Assembly: GCA_964619935.1 (NCBI GenBank)
Contig: CAZUGO010000063.1
Coordinates: forward strand, 1-64,000
Source of the DNA: CAZUGO01 sp964619935
GTDB lineage: Bacteria > Planctomycetota > Phycisphaerae > UBA1845 > CAIVHJ01
DNA length: 64,000 nucleotides
Direction: 5' to 3'
A program made the translations under genes and the position numbers. Shown piece by piece: positions 32,479 through 41,573 of this stretch. The notes under the pieces were generated by a model. The model was given only the letters and a program-made list of their open reading frames with translations, ran no database searches and was not told the origin of the DNA. The stretch's first letter is position 1; each line of letters opens with the position of its first letter.

Positions 32479-34716
32479 ATGATGCTGATAAACTTTGTGA
32501 TCAGCAATATTCAATTCATTCTGCTACCCTTGCTGCCCTACTTGGTGGCGGTGGTCCTGATGGCCATGCCGACCTCGCCAGACAACAACAACAGCAACGG
32601 GAACAGCAATGACAACACCATCACCGACAGCGATGGCGACGGGATCGAGGACGCGCTGGACAACTGCCCCACCGTGGCCAACCCCGATCAGACGGATGGC
32701 GACGGCAACAGCATCGGTGATGCCTGCGAGGAATCCGGAACCTCCATTTCCGGTCGCATCGTGCCGGTGGAAGGCAGCACCCCGATGTCGGTGGCCCGCG
32801 GCAACCGCCGGGTGGCGACCTTTGCCGGTGGCCGGCCCGGGTACGTGCCGGGCGAACTGCTGGTCATGTGGAACGAGGCGCCGCGCCGCCGGCGCGTGGA
32901 AATCCAGACCCGTTTCGGCTTGACGGCCCTGGACGCACCTGATTCGGGAATCCATCGCTATCGTTGCCGCCGGCGGGCCTGCGCTCAGACGCCGCAGACC
33001 GACTACCTGATGCTGCTGCACGAAGCCCGCCGCCTGCAGGCCCTGCCCGAGATTCGCTTCGCTGAACCCAACTACCTGCGTTATCCCCTGATCGAACCCA
33101 ACGACCCGCTGTTTGCGAACCAGCGCTGGCACTATGAGGCCATCCATATGCCGCAGGCCTGGGACATCACCACCGGTGACGGCAACGTGGTGGTGGCCTT
33201 GGTGGACACCGGGGTGCTGGTCGATCATCCCGATCTCGCCGGCAAGCTGGTGCCGGGTTTTGACTTTATCAGCGACCCCGACACCGGAAACGACGGCGAC
33301 GGCATCGACGACAATCCCGACGATCCCGGGGACAGCGCCAACGGCAGCAGCTCGTTCCACGGCACCCACGTCGCCGGGACCGTGGCGGCGCTCACCGACA
33401 ATGGCGAAGGGGTGGCCGGCGTGGGCTGGAACACCCGGGCCATGCCGATTCGGGCCCTGGGGCTGGGCGGTGGCTCGGTGGCCGACATCGTCGAGGCCAT
33501 GAAATTCGCCGGTGGCGTTGAGAACACCAGTGGTATGGTCCCGGTGGTGCCGGCAAGTGTCTTGAATCTCAGCCTCGGTGGCGTTGCCGGTGAACCGGAG
33601 TCGGCCATCGAACGCTCCACCATTCAAGACTTGGTGTCTCGTGGCGTCACCGTGGTCGCAGCCGCCGGGAATGAAGGGTCGCGACAGCCCGCTCCGCCGG
33701 CCTCCTACCCCGAGACCATTTCGGTGGGCGCCATCGACGGTTCGTTTTCGCGTGCCAGCTATTCCAACTGGGGCACCACCCTCGACGTGATGGCCCCCGG
33801 CGGGCGAATGTCGCTGGATGACAACGACGATGGTCTGCCGGACGGAATCTTCAGCACCATCGGCGACGACAGCAGCGGGATGATCGAGGACACCTACGAC
33901 TACTTCGAGGGCACCAGCATGGCCTGCCCGCACGTCTCGGCGGTGATCGCACTCCTGCTCAGCGTCAATCCCGATCTGACGCCTGACGAACTCCGCCGCA
34001 TCCTGCTCGGCACCGCCCAGGATCTCGGGGATGCCGGTCGCGACGATGTCTTCGGATACGGGCTGGTGGATGCGGCCGCCGCCGTCGAGGCCGCCCAGGC
34101 CGGCGAGATCCCCGACCTGCCCGGCGATGGTGAGCCCACCGAACCGACCGTGTCGCTGAGTTCCGAGCAACTTGATTTCGGTCTGGCTGACCACGTCGAA
34201 GAACTGAGCATCGGCAACGGCGGCGGCGGCATGCTCAACGTCATCAGCGTCGACGTGCTCACCGACGATGGCGGTGACTGGCTCAGCGTGGTCACCTCCG
34301 GCTCCGACGATACCACCAACGTGACCACAGTGACCGCCACCGTCGAGCGCGCAGGGCTCCCGATTGGCACGTACACCGGGGCCCTGCTGATTCAGGCGGA
34401 AGGGTTGGTGCCGGCCTTGGTCAACGTGCAGATGACCATCCCCGAGATCACCTTCGAGGGCACTATCGTGGTCCGGGCCGTCGATGAGACCAGCGGCGAA
34501 ATCATGGCCAGCACCGAGACCGATGACGGCGTGAACTTCGCCTATACCCTCGAGGGCCTGGCCCCGGGGAGCTACCTGCTGATCGCCGGAACCGATCTGG
34601 ACGGCGACGGCGAGATCTGCGAGCAGACCGATTTGTGCGGCAGTTTTGAAGGGGCCGTCTCGGTGACCGCCGATACTCCGGCCTCCGAGGTGGACTTCGT
34701 GGTCAGCGGCCGCTGA
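32479..34716 (+). CDS. S8 family serine peptidase (subtilase), surface-exposed
   Basis: A 745-residue exported subtilisin-like protease. After an N-terminal hydrophobic helix (about residues 5-30) come calcium-binding type-3 repeats (D-S-D-G-D-G-I-E-D, D-N-C-P-T-V-A-N-P-D-Q-T-D-G-D-G) and a propeptide-like region. The catalytic domain has V-A-L-V-D-T-G-V (Asp), H-G-T-H-V-A-G-T-V (His) and F-E-G-T-S-M-A-C-P-H (Ser). C-terminal beta domains follow, ending in S-E-V-D-F-V-V-S-G-R. The start at 32479 (double ATG) follows GAGAGG; an in-frame ATG at 32380 lies before the hydrophobic helix. A broken sister copy lies directly upstream. Confidence 0.92.
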   Translation: MMLINFVISNIQFILLPLLPYLVAVVLMAMPTSPDNNNSNGNSNDNTITDSDGDGIEDALDNCPTVANPDQTDGDGNSIGDACEESGTSISGRIVPVEGSTPMSVARGNRRVATFAGGRPGYVPGELLVMWNEAPRRRRVEIQTRFGLTALDAPDSGIHRYRCRRRACAQTPQTDYLMLLHEARRLQALPEIRFAEPNYLRYPLIEPNDPLFANQRWHYEAIHMPQAWDITTGDGNVVVALVDTGVLVDHPDLAGKLVPGFDFISDPDTGNDGDGIDDNPDDPGDSANGSSSFHGTHVAGTVAALTDNGEGVAGVGWNTRAMPIRALGLGGGSVADIVEAMKFAGGVENTSGMVPVVPASVLNLSLGGVAGEPESAIERSTIQDLVSRGVTVVAAAGNEGSRQPAPPASYPETISVGAIDGSFSRASYSNWGTTLDVMAPGGRMSLDDNDDGLPDGIFSTIGDDSSGMIEDTYDYFEGTSMACPHVSAVIALLLSVNPDLTPDELRRILLGTAQDLGDAGRDDVFGYGLVDAAAAVEAAQAGEIPDLPGDGEPTEPTVSLSSEQLDFGLADHVEELSIGNGGGGMLNVISVDVLTDDGGDWLSVVTSGSDDTTNVTTVTATVERAGLPIGTYTGALLIQAEGLVPALVNVQMTIPEITFEGTIVVRAVDETSGEIMASTETDDGVNFAYTLEGLAPGSYLLIAGTDLDGDGEICEQTDLCGSFEGAVSVTADTPASEVDFVVSGR

Positions 34717-34821
34717 TCCCGGAACAGCGCCGTAGTGCTCGCCAACCATCGCTGCTGCGACTATCATGAGCACACCGTTGGGGTAGCCCCCCGCGTGCGT
34801 GTGTAAAAGGAAGGTCGCATC

Positions 34822-35847
34822 ATGCCAGAGAACATCATTATCATCGGATCGGGCCCGGCCGGGTACACTGCCGCGCTGTATGCCGCCCGGGCGAACCTCA
34901 AGCCCCTGATGTTTGCCGGTCGTCCCAAGCAACAGCCGGCGCTGCTGCTGCCCGGCGGACAACTCATGCTCACCACCGAGGTCGAGAACTACCCGGGCTT
35001 CCCCGAGGGCATTACCGGTCCGAAGCTGATGGCCTACTTCGAGCAGCAGGCAGTCCGCTTCGGCACCCGGATCGTCACCGACAGCGGGCTGAACCCCGAC
35101 GTCTCCGACCCGGACAACGGCCACAGTTACCAGTATCAGGACTGCGCCCGCGTGGATCTGTCCGCCCGCCCGTTCACCGTGGTCGGCGAGGACGACACCG
35201 CCTATGAGGCCCATTCGCTGATCATCGCCACCGGCGCGACCGCCAACTGGCTGGGACTCCAGAACGAGATGCGGTTGGCCCAGAGCGGCGGCGGGGTCAG
35301 CGCCTGCGCGGTGTGCGACGGAGCGTTGCCGGTTTTCCGCGACCAGCCGCTGGGGGTGGTCGGCGGCGGCGATTCCGCCGTCGAAGAAGCCACCTACCTG
35401 ACCAAATTCGCGTCGCGGGTATACATGATCCATCGCCGCGACGCCCTGCGGGCCTCCAAGATCATGCAGGAGCGGGCCCTACACCACCCCAAGATCGAGA
35501 TGCTCTGGAACCAGGTGGTCACCAACGTGCTCGGCGGCGACATGATCACGGGGGTCCGCCTGAAGGATACCGTCAGCGGCGCTGAATCGACCCGCGCGCT
35601 GGGCGGGTTGTTCCTGGCCATCGGGCACACCCCGGCCACCGACTTCCTCGAGGGCCAGCTCGAGCTGGATGCCAAAAAGTACATCAAGCTGCGGGATGCT
35701 TATCGGACGACCACCAGCGTCGAGGGCGTCTTTGCCGCCGGCGACGTCGTGGATTCGGTCTATCGCCAGGCGGTCACCGCTGCGGGTATGGGCTGCAAGG
35801 CCGCCATTGACGCCGAACGCTGGCTCGCGGAGCAGGGCCTCGAATAG
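34822..35847 (+). CDS. trxB: thioredoxin-disulfide reductase
   Basis: This FAD enzyme passes electrons from NADPH to thioredoxin. The 341-residue protein has the FAD fold I-I-I-G-S-G-P-A-G-Y-T-A, L-P-G-G-Q-L-M-L-T-T-E-V-E-N-Y-P-G-F-P near 45, the redox site C-A-V-C-D-G-A near 160, the NADPH fold G-V-V-G-G-G-D-S-A-V-E-E-A near 180, and F-A-A-G-D-V near 305. It is about 20 residues longer than the E. coli enzyme; the extra lies around residues 85-110 (P-D-V-S-D-P-D-N-G-H-S-Y). AAGGAAGG precedes the ATG. Confidence 0.97.
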   Translation: MPENIIIIGSGPAGYTAALYAARANLKPLMFAGRPKQQPALLLPGGQLMLTTEVENYPGFPEGITGPKLMAYFEQQAVRFGTRIVTDSGLNPDVSDPDNGHSYQYQDCARVDLSARPFTVVGEDDTAYEAHSLIIATGATANWLGLQNEMRLAQSGGGVSACAVCDGALPVFRDQPLGVVGGGDSAVEEATYLTKFASRVYMIHRRDALRASKIMQERALHHPKIEMLWNQVVTNVLGGDMITGVRLKDTVSGAESTRALGGLFLAIGHTPATDFLEGQLELDAKKYIKLRDAYRTTTSVEGVFAAGDVVDSVYRQAVTAAGMGCKAAIDAERWLAEQGLE

Positions 35848-35944
35848 CCCGGCGGCACCGCCGCCCGACCCCCGTTCCCCGATCCGCCGTGGGTCGTCGG
35901 AAATGTGAAGCTTCGGTGAACATCGGATCCGCGGCCCGGGCCGA

Positions 35945-35973
35945 TTGTCCTGCCGACAGGGATGTTCTATAAT
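35945..35973 (+). promoter_or_regulatory. sigma70-type promoter for the HNH gene
   Basis: TTGTCC at 35945-35950, a 17-base gap and a perfect TATAAT at 35968-35973 sit about 90 bases before the ATG at 36062. It is one of the best -10 boxes in the window. Confidence 0.65.
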
Positions 35974-36061
35974 TCCGCAGCAGGGCTCGCAGGAGCCAGA
36001 GGGAGGATGCGTCTTCGCAGATTCACCGGCGCTTATTTCAACCCATCGACTGCCTTCAGTC

Positions 36062-36670
36062 ATGAGCTGTAACGTGCTTGTGTTGAACAAGCACTTCATG
36101 CCGCTTCGCATCGTCGGGGTCAAGCGGGCCTTCTCGATGCTGAGCCGCCACCTTGCGGAAGTGATTCACACCGAAGGGGGTCAGTACCTGTCGTATGACT
36201 TCCAGTCCTGGGTCGAAATCAGCGAACTGCGTCGGGAATTCGAGCCCCACGAACACGATTGGATTCGCACCGTCCGCTTTGAGATTGCCGTGCCGCGGAT
36301 TGTGCGGCTGATGATCTACGACCGCCTGCCCCGCCAGCAGGTCAAGTTCAATCGCCGCAACATCTATGCCCGCGACGAGAGCCGCTGCCAGTACTGCGGC
36401 AAGAAGTTTGCCAGCTCCGAACTCAGCCTGGATCACGTCGTCCCCCGCAGCCAGAACGGTGACAACTCCTGGGAGAACATCGTGTGCTGCTGTGTGACCT
36501 GCAACGTCAAGAAGGGCGGCCGCACCCCCCAAGAGGCCGGCATGCGGCTGATCACCAAACCGACCAAGCCGAAGTTCAGCCCGGTGCTCAGCATCAAGCT
36601 CAGCGACCATCGCTATCGGTCCTGGAAGCAGTTCCTGGACCACGCCTACTGGAACGTCGAGTTGCAGTAG
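36062..36670 (+). CDS. HNH endonuclease family protein
   Basis: A 202-residue protein with a conserved start (C-N-V-L-V-L-N-K-H-F-M-P-L-R-I) and an HNH domain at about residues 105-150. Zinc-binding C-Q-Y-C-G-K-K-F and C-V-T-C-N-V-K-K flank the nuclease core L-S-L-D-H-V-V-P-R-S-Q-N-G-D-N-S-W-E-N-I. This chromosomal family (sometimes called IscB-independent HNH) is widespread in cyanobacteria and planctomycetes, without a settled role. No toxin, phage or restriction genes are nearby. The ATG at 36062 is preferred because homology begins there. Confidence 0.9.
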   Translation: MSCNVLVLNKHFMPLRIVGVKRAFSMLSRHLAEVIHTEGGQYLSYDFQSWVEISELRREFEPHEHDWIRTVRFEIAVPRIVRLMIYDRLPRQQVKFNRRNIYARDESRCQYCGKKFASSELSLDHVVPRSQNGDNSWENIVCCCVTCNVKKGGRTPQEAGMRLITKPTKPKFSPVLSIKLSDHRYRSWKQFLDHAYWNVELQ

Positions 36671-36761
36671 CGTTGCCCATCGGCTCATCGCATCTGAAGC
36701 GCCACCGCGGGATCGCTGGCCGGTCGCCCCGGCTTGATGGACTGCGAAGCCGGGTACCCGG

Positions 36762-36789
36762 TTGCCCGTGGCGGCCGATCCACTAGAAT
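36762..36789 (+). promoter_or_regulatory. sigma70-type promoter for asnS
   Basis: TTGCCC at 36762-36767 and TAGAAT at 36784-36789 are 16 bases apart. They lie about 50 bases before the ATG of asnS. Confidence 0.5.
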
Positions 36790-36839
36790 GCCGGCGTTCA
36801 CCGACCGCGATTCACCAGACGAGGAAGCGAGCTGAATTC

Positions 36840-38345
36840 ATGCCAACCGTCACCCGCATCCAGGACCTACAGCAGCATGTCGGACAGCAGGTCACCTTGC
36901 AGGGCTGGGCCTACCGGGTCCGGGCCGGCGGCAAGGTGGCCTTCCTGCTGGTCCGCGACGGCAGCGGGCTGTGCCAGTGCGTGGTCGAGAAACAGCCCGA
37001 TACCGAACGGTTCTTTGACACCATCAAGCGACTGCCCCAGGAATCCTCCCTGCGGGTCTCCGGCACGGTGCACGCCGATGAACGGGCCGAGGGCGGGTTC
37101 GAGTTGAAGGTCAGCGATTTTGAGGTGGTCCACGCCAGCGGTGAGTATCCCATCACCCCCAAGGCCCACGGCATCGACTTCCTGATGAAGCACCGCCACC
37201 TGTGGCTGCGCTCACGGCGGCAAGAGCTGATCCTGAAGATCCGGCACACCGTGGTCGACGCCATCCGCCGGTTCTTCAACGACCACGGCTACGTGCTGAT
37301 CGACACCCCGATTTTCGCCCCCTCGGCCGGCGAAGGGGCCTCGACCCTGTTTGCGGTCGATTACTTCGGCGAGCCGGTCTACCTGGCCCAGACCGGCCAG
37401 TTGTATGTCGAGGCGGCCTGCCTGGCCCACGGCAAGGTGTACTGTTTCGGCCCGACCTTCCGGGCGGAGAAGTCCAAGACCCGCCGCCATCTCACCGAGT
37501 TCTGGATGGTTGAGCCCGAAATCGCCTTCGCCGACCTCGACGATGCCATGGCCGTGGCCGAGGATTTTCTGCTGGCCATCGTGCAGCGCGTCCTGCGCGA
37601 CCACCGCGGCGACCTGGAGTTCCTGGGGCGCGACGTCGCCGCCCTGGAGCACATCGCCAAGCCCTTTGTGCGGCTGAGTTATTCCGAAGGGGTTGAGATC
37701 TTGCACAGCGCGCGGGCCCGGTCGCTGCTCGAGCAGGACCTGCACACCCAGACCGCCCGCATCGCCGCGCTGGAAACCGAGCTGCACCAGGCCATCGACC
37801 TCCAGAAATCGGCGGCCAAAAAGTGGCAGCAGGAACAGGCCGCCCAGCAGGAGCACACCCTGCGCGAGGAACTCGCCGACCTCCGCGAACAGGTCAAGAA
37901 CATCCCCCATCACCTGGAACTGGCCGCGGGGTTCGAGTGGGGCAAGGACCTGGGCGGCTCCGATGAGACCATTATCTCGCGGCTGCACCACCAGCCGGTC
38001 TTCTGTCACCGCTATCCCAAAGGCTGCAAGGCATTCTACATGAAGCTGGACCCCCAGGACGACCGCGTGGTCAAGAACTTCGACCTGCTGGCGCCGGAGG
38101 GCTTCGGCGAGATCATCGGCGGTTCACAGCGTGAGGACGATTACGACCTGCTGCTGTCGCGAATTCACGAAGCGGGTCTGGAGGTCGAGCCCTACGAGTG
38201 GTACCTGGACCTGCGGCGCTACGGCAGCGTCCCGCACAGCGGCTTCGGTCTCGGCGTGGAACGTACCCTGGCCTGGCTGTGCGGTCTGCAACACATCCGC
38301 GAAGCCATCCCCTTCGCCCGCATGATGGGCAAGCTGTACCCGTGA
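36840..38345 (+). CDS. asnS: asparaginyl-tRNA synthetase
   Basis: A class IIb synthetase of 501 residues. An N-terminal OB domain (L-Q-G-W-A-Y-R-V-R-A-G-G-K-V-A-F) is followed by motif 1, motif 2 (F-R-A-E-K-S-K-T-R-R-H-L-T-E-F-W-M-V-E-P-E near residue 215) and motif 3 (G-F-G-L-G-V-E-R near the end). E-A-A-C-L-A-H-G near 195 and the F-W-M-V-E-P-E stretch favour Asn over Asp specificity. Residues about 288-355 form an extra Glu/Gln/Ala/Lys-rich coiled coil inserted in the catalytic domain, absent from short AsnRS. Start at 36840 follows GAGGAAG. Confidence 0.94.
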   Translation: MPTVTRIQDLQQHVGQQVTLQGWAYRVRAGGKVAFLLVRDGSGLCQCVVEKQPDTERFFDTIKRLPQESSLRVSGTVHADERAEGGFELKVSDFEVVHASGEYPITPKAHGIDFLMKHRHLWLRSRRQELILKIRHTVVDAIRRFFNDHGYVLIDTPIFAPSAGEGASTLFAVDYFGEPVYLAQTGQLYVEAACLAHGKVYCFGPTFRAEKSKTRRHLTEFWMVEPEIAFADLDDAMAVAEDFLLAIVQRVLRDHRGDLEFLGRDVAALEHIAKPFVRLSYSEGVEILHSARARSLLEQDLHTQTARIAALETELHQAIDLQKSAAKKWQQEQAAQQEHTLREELADLREQVKNIPHHLELAAGFEWGKDLGGSDETIISRLHHQPVFCHRYPKGCKAFYMKLDPQDDRVVKNFDLLAPEGFGEIIGGSQREDDYDLLLSRIHEAGLEVEPYEWYLDLRRYGSVPHSGFGLGVERTLAWLCGLQHIREAIPFARMMGKLYP

Positions 38346-38392
38346 CCGCGTCCCGGGGCGGGGCGCGGCCCTGGCCCGGGGCTGTCAGGCAC

Positions 38393-39508
38393 TCAGATGT
38401 TGAAGAAATACTCGCGGATGTTGACGAAGTACTTGAAGTCCAGGGTCCAGCGGAGCACCATCTTGAGGGGGACGATGGCGAACCAGGTGAACAGGATCAT
38501 GAACACGCTGTAGCGCATGAAACCCATCTGGCGGTACAGGGAGCGGAAGAGGGTCGCGGCCAGCAGTCCCGGCAGGACGAAGAAGTATGCAGCCATCAGC
38601 AGCAGCCCGGGCAGTTCACGGATCACCCAGTTGGTCGGTTCACCACCGCCGAGCAGCAGGACCCAGAACAACTCGTAGAATTGGACGTTGACCAGGGCGA
38701 CGGGTTTCTGGTCATCCCAGAACTCATAGGGCCCAAAGAAATTCCAGTTTGGGCCGCGCAGGAAGGTTCCGAACACGATCAGCAGCACCCACATGATCAC
38801 AAAACCGACCAGGAACATGCTGATGGCAAAGGGGCGCTCGCGGAAGGTGTAGTAGCCGTTGCCACGGGGATTGCGGTCGATGTACGGCAACGCCATCAGA
38901 CCGAAGATGATCAGCCCCGGCAACAGCACGCCGGCGATCCAGGGGTCGAAGTAGACCAACAACTCCTGGAGCCCCAGGAAATACCAGGGCGCCTTGGATG
39001 GGTTGGGAATGGTCGACGGATCGGCGGGTTGTTCCAGCGGAGCCCGCAGCAGGATGGCCCACACGATGATTGCCGCCGTGCAGAGCACCAGCGCGATCAG
39101 CTCGGTGTACACCAGATCCGGCCAGACCAGCACCTTGTCGTCGGAGCCGGCCTCCAGCAACGGCTCCCGTCGTTTCATCCGCGCGTCATTGATCGCCGCC
39201 TGGCGAAAGGCCAGCCAGGTGAAGAACCCGACGGTGTAGATCATGATGACGATGGGGACGTTGTCGGCCTTGGTCACGATCTTCCGGAAATCCTCGTCGG
39301 CCATGCTCCACGCAAAATACAGGGTGAAGCCGATGGCCGCGGCCAGGGCCACCTTGGGCTTGGTGAAAAAGCGATAGCCGACCAGAAACAACCCCAATGC
39401 CACCACCGACAGCACGAAAAAGGGCGCCGGCTGCAGGGCCTGGTTGATGAAGTGCTTGATCACTTCGGACGGCGTCTGTGGAGTCTGCATCAGGAACGGA
39501 ATCATCAA
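38393..39508 (-). CDS. cytochrome b C-terminal (subunit IV-like) protein
   Basis: A 371-residue membrane protein with about nine hydrophobic helices. The central part holds the cytochrome b C-terminal signature A-P-W-Y-F-L-G-L-Q-E-L-L (counterpart of the P-E-W-Y quinol-site motif, with Ala for Glu's neighbour) and D-P-W-I-A-G-V-L-L-P-G-L. Additional helices lie before and after the core. Together with the next gene it makes a split b6/IV-type cytochrome b of a quinol oxidoreductase in the inner membrane. It is the last gene of the Rieske / cytochrome b unit. ATGs at 39505 and 39490 are other possible starts. Confidence 0.85.
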   Translation of the reverse strand: MMIPFLMQTPQTPSEVIKHFINQALQPAPFFVLSVVALGLFLVGYRFFTKPKVALAAAIGFTLYFAWSMADEDFRKIVTKADNVPIVIMIYTVGFFTWLAFRQAAINDARMKRREPLLEAGSDDKVLVWPDLVYTELIALVLCTAAIIVWAILLRAPLEQPADPSTIPNPSKAPWYFLGLQELLVYFDPWIAGVLLPGLIIFGLMALPYIDRNPRGNGYYTFRERPFAISMFLVGFVIMWVLLIVFGTFLRGPNWNFFGPYEFWDDQKPVALVNVQFYELFWVLLLGGGEPTNWVIRELPGLLLMAAYFFVLPGLLAATLFRSLYRQMGFMRYSVFMILFTWFAIVPLKMVLRWTLDFKYFVNIREYFFNI

Positions 39509-39548
39509 GTCTCCAGATGCTCGCAGCCGGGTCGGTCAGCCAGGCACA

Positions 39549-40334
39549 TTACAGGGGTCCGCTGATGCCGCCGTCCTTGCGAATTCGCCAGAAGTGCACG
39601 GCAATCAGCACAGAAACGACAACCGGAATGAACACACAGTGCAGGACGTAGAACCGCAGCAAGGCATTGGGTCCGACGAACGTTCCGGCCAGCAGCCCGA
39701 AGCGGGCATCATCGCCGGCGTGGACCAGCGGCACACCGGCCCACTGCAACAGGGCCGCTCCGGGGCCCTCGTTGCCGGCGAACGGCGTGGCCCGGGCCAT
39801 ATTCGACCCCACGGTGATCGCCCACATCGCCAACTGATCCCACGGCAGCAGATAGCCGGTAAACGACAGCAACAGGGTCAAGACCAGCAGGATCACGCCG
39901 ACGCCCCAATTGAATTCGCGCGGCGGCTTGTAGCTCCCGGTGAGAAAGACCCGCAGCATGTGCAGCCAGATGGTGATGATCATGGCGTGGGCGCCCCAGC
40001 GATGCATCTCGCGCAGCAGGCCCAGGGTCACGTACGCCCGCAGCCCTTGCATGTCGAAGTACGCATACTCCACCGTCGGGCGGTAGTAGAACATCAGCAG
40101 CACCCCGGTGACCACCTCGACCAGGAACAGGAAGAAGGTCAGACCGCCCATGCACCAGGTGAACGACAGCTTGATGCCACTACGGCGGACGGCCACCGGA
40201 TGCAGGTGCAAGAAGACATTGGTCAGCACCACCATGGCCCGGGTGCGCCGATCACGGGGCACGCCGTGCCGAAAGATGCTGCCCCACACTTGCGAGTTGC
40301 GTACGGAATCACCGAACTGCTTGAATACGCTCAT
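39549..40334 (-). CDS. cytochrome b N-terminal (b6-like) subunit
   Basis: A 261-residue haem-b protein. It has four main helices and the paired haem ligands: E-M-H-R-W-G-A-H-A-M near residue 95 and V-L-H-C-V-F-I-P then A-V-H-F-W-R near 230-250. The G-Y-L-L-P-W-D-Q-L-A-M-W-A segment near 155 is the conserved quinol-site loop. It resembles the b6-type subunit of Bacillus-like menaquinol:cytochrome c reductases. It lies 40 bases upstream of the subunit IV-like gene, and a hairpin with a T run separates it from the Rieske gene upstream. Confidence 0.92.
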   Translation of the reverse strand: MSVFKQFGDSVRNSQVWGSIFRHGVPRDRRTRAMVVLTNVFLHLHPVAVRRSGIKLSFTWCMGGLTFFLFLVEVVTGVLLMFYYRPTVEYAYFDMQGLRAYVTLGLLREMHRWGAHAMIITIWLHMLRVFLTGSYKPPREFNWGVGVILLVLTLLLSFTGYLLPWDQLAMWAITVGSNMARATPFAGNEGPGAALLQWAGVPLVHAGDDARFGLLAGTFVGPNALLRFYVLHCVFIPVVVSVLIAVHFWRIRKDGGISGPL

Positions 40335-40458
40335 TGAATACCTGTGCTCGCGGTTCGAGGAGCCCCAAGACCCGAAGCCTCCGGGTCTGAGTTCCGCGGT
40401 CGCCCCCCGGCGGTCGGCCGGGCGCACCCGAGAACTGCAAGGGCTGCGGGATTCTTGC

Positions 40459-40488
40459 AAAAAGCCCGCCGACATGCAAGCGGCGGGC
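40459..40488 (-). terminator. Rho-independent terminator or attenuator between Rieske and cytochrome b genes
   Basis: On the minus strand an eight-base perfect stem (GCCCGCCG with CGGCGGGC), a loop of nine bases and five T follow the Rieske stop by about 15 bases. Because the cytochrome b gene lies directly downstream, it may be a partial terminator tuning subunit levels. Confidence 0.75.
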
Positions 40489-40502
40489 GGGCGCTCAGAG
40501 GC

Positions 40503-41573
40503 TTACATCAGCAGGTAGCTGTCGGGTTGGTCCCACTGACCTTTCTCCTGCAGAAACTTCACGCTCTTGTTGATGACCACCAGGCCGTCGATCTCACGAA
40601 TCTGCAGGCGTTCCAGCGGCCGCGGAGCCGGACCTTCGAAGTTGATCCCGTCCTGCTTGAAGCCGCTACCGTGGCAAGGGCACTTGAACTTGCGGTCGCT
40701 TTCCAGCCAGTTCGGAATGCAGCCCAGATGAGTGCAGGTGGTGGACAGCGCCGCCACGCGATCTTCCAGGCGGATCATCCAGATGCCTTCGGGCTTGTAG
40801 TCCTCGTTGACTTCGCCGGGGGTCATGGCCTCGTACTTGTCGAGGGTGCCCACGCGGATTCGCGGGTCGGGCTCTTCCAGGACGTTGGGCATCATGAACC
40901 GGCCGAACGCCGGGCCGGCCTGAATCCCGACCGCGGCAGCCAGCGATCCCCAGCCGACGGCGAGGGCTGCTTTGTTGACGAACTCCCGGCGGCTCATGGC
41001 CTGCCGCTGCGGGTCGCCCTTGCGAATCTCCTTGGCGGTCTCCATCACGCGGGCGTAGCGGGCGTCGGGCGGCAACTCGTCATAGCGCTTTTTGCTGAGG
41101 CTGTCGAGCGCCACCTGCGGGTTGGCGATGCCGCCCAGCACCCCGCTGCTTCCGCCGCGGGTGGTCGCCGCGCGCAGCAGGGCGTGAATCGCCGGGTCCA
41201 CCGGTGAGTCGGGCGGAACCGGGGCGGTCTTCGTACCCAACGCCGCGACGGCCGCGTCCGCCTCGCTGGGGGGTTCGTCGGGAGCCGCCGATTTTCCGGC
41301 CGACTTTCCGGCCGCAACCGGCGCGGCGGCGGGCTCGTCGCTGACCGCCCCGGTGGCGGTCTCGAACTTGATCACATCGACCGGACATTCTTCGGCGGCC
41401 TCGATGATGCTGTCGGTCAGCGGACGGGTAAACTCGGCGTTGAGGGCCTCGGGCCGGATGATGCAGGTCTCTTCCTGGACCTCGAACACCTCGGGGCAGG
41501 CCGTCTCGCAGGCATCACACACGATGCAACCGGGATCAATCCATACCTTGGTGACCAGTTCTTTCGTTGCCAT
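40503..41573 (-). CDS. ferredoxin - Rieske iron-sulfur fusion protein
   Basis: A 356-residue two-cluster protein. Residues 10-75 are a ferredoxin-like domain (C-I-V-C-D-A-C-E-T-A-C-P and a distant E-E-C-P-V-D). A linker rich in Ala, Pro and Asp follows (about 78-140). An internal twin-arginine-like segment, M-S-R-R-E-F-V-N-K-A-A-L-A-V-G-W near 192, is followed by a hydrophobic helix. The Rieske domain has C-T-H-L-G-C near 283 and C-P-C-H-G-S-G-F near 305, with all four ligands. It would serve as the high-potential subunit of the bc complex whose cytochrome b genes follow. The start overlaps the HEAT gene stop (TGATG). Confidence 0.9.
   Translation of the reverse strand: MATKELVTKVWIDPGCIVCDACETACPEVFEVQEETCIIRPEALNAEFTRPLTDSIIEAAEECPVDVIKFETATGAVSDEPAAAPVAAGKSAGKSAAPDEPPSEADAAVAALGTKTAPVPPDSPVDPAIHALLRAATTRGGSSGVLGGIANPQVALDSLSKKRYDELPPDARYARVMETAKEIRKGDPQRQAMSRREFVNKAALAVGWGSLAAAVGIQAGPAFGRFMMPNVLEEPDPRIRVGTLDKYEAMTPGEVNEDYKPEGIWMIRLEDRVAALSTTCTHLGCIPNWLESDRKFKCPCHGSGFKQDGINFEGPAPRPLERLQIREIDGLVVINKSVKFLQEKGQWDQPDSYLLM

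Noticed and set aside
32524..35433. 969-residue - strand open frame
   Set aside because: It lies fully antisense to the subtilase and trxB, both of which have complete catalytic motifs.
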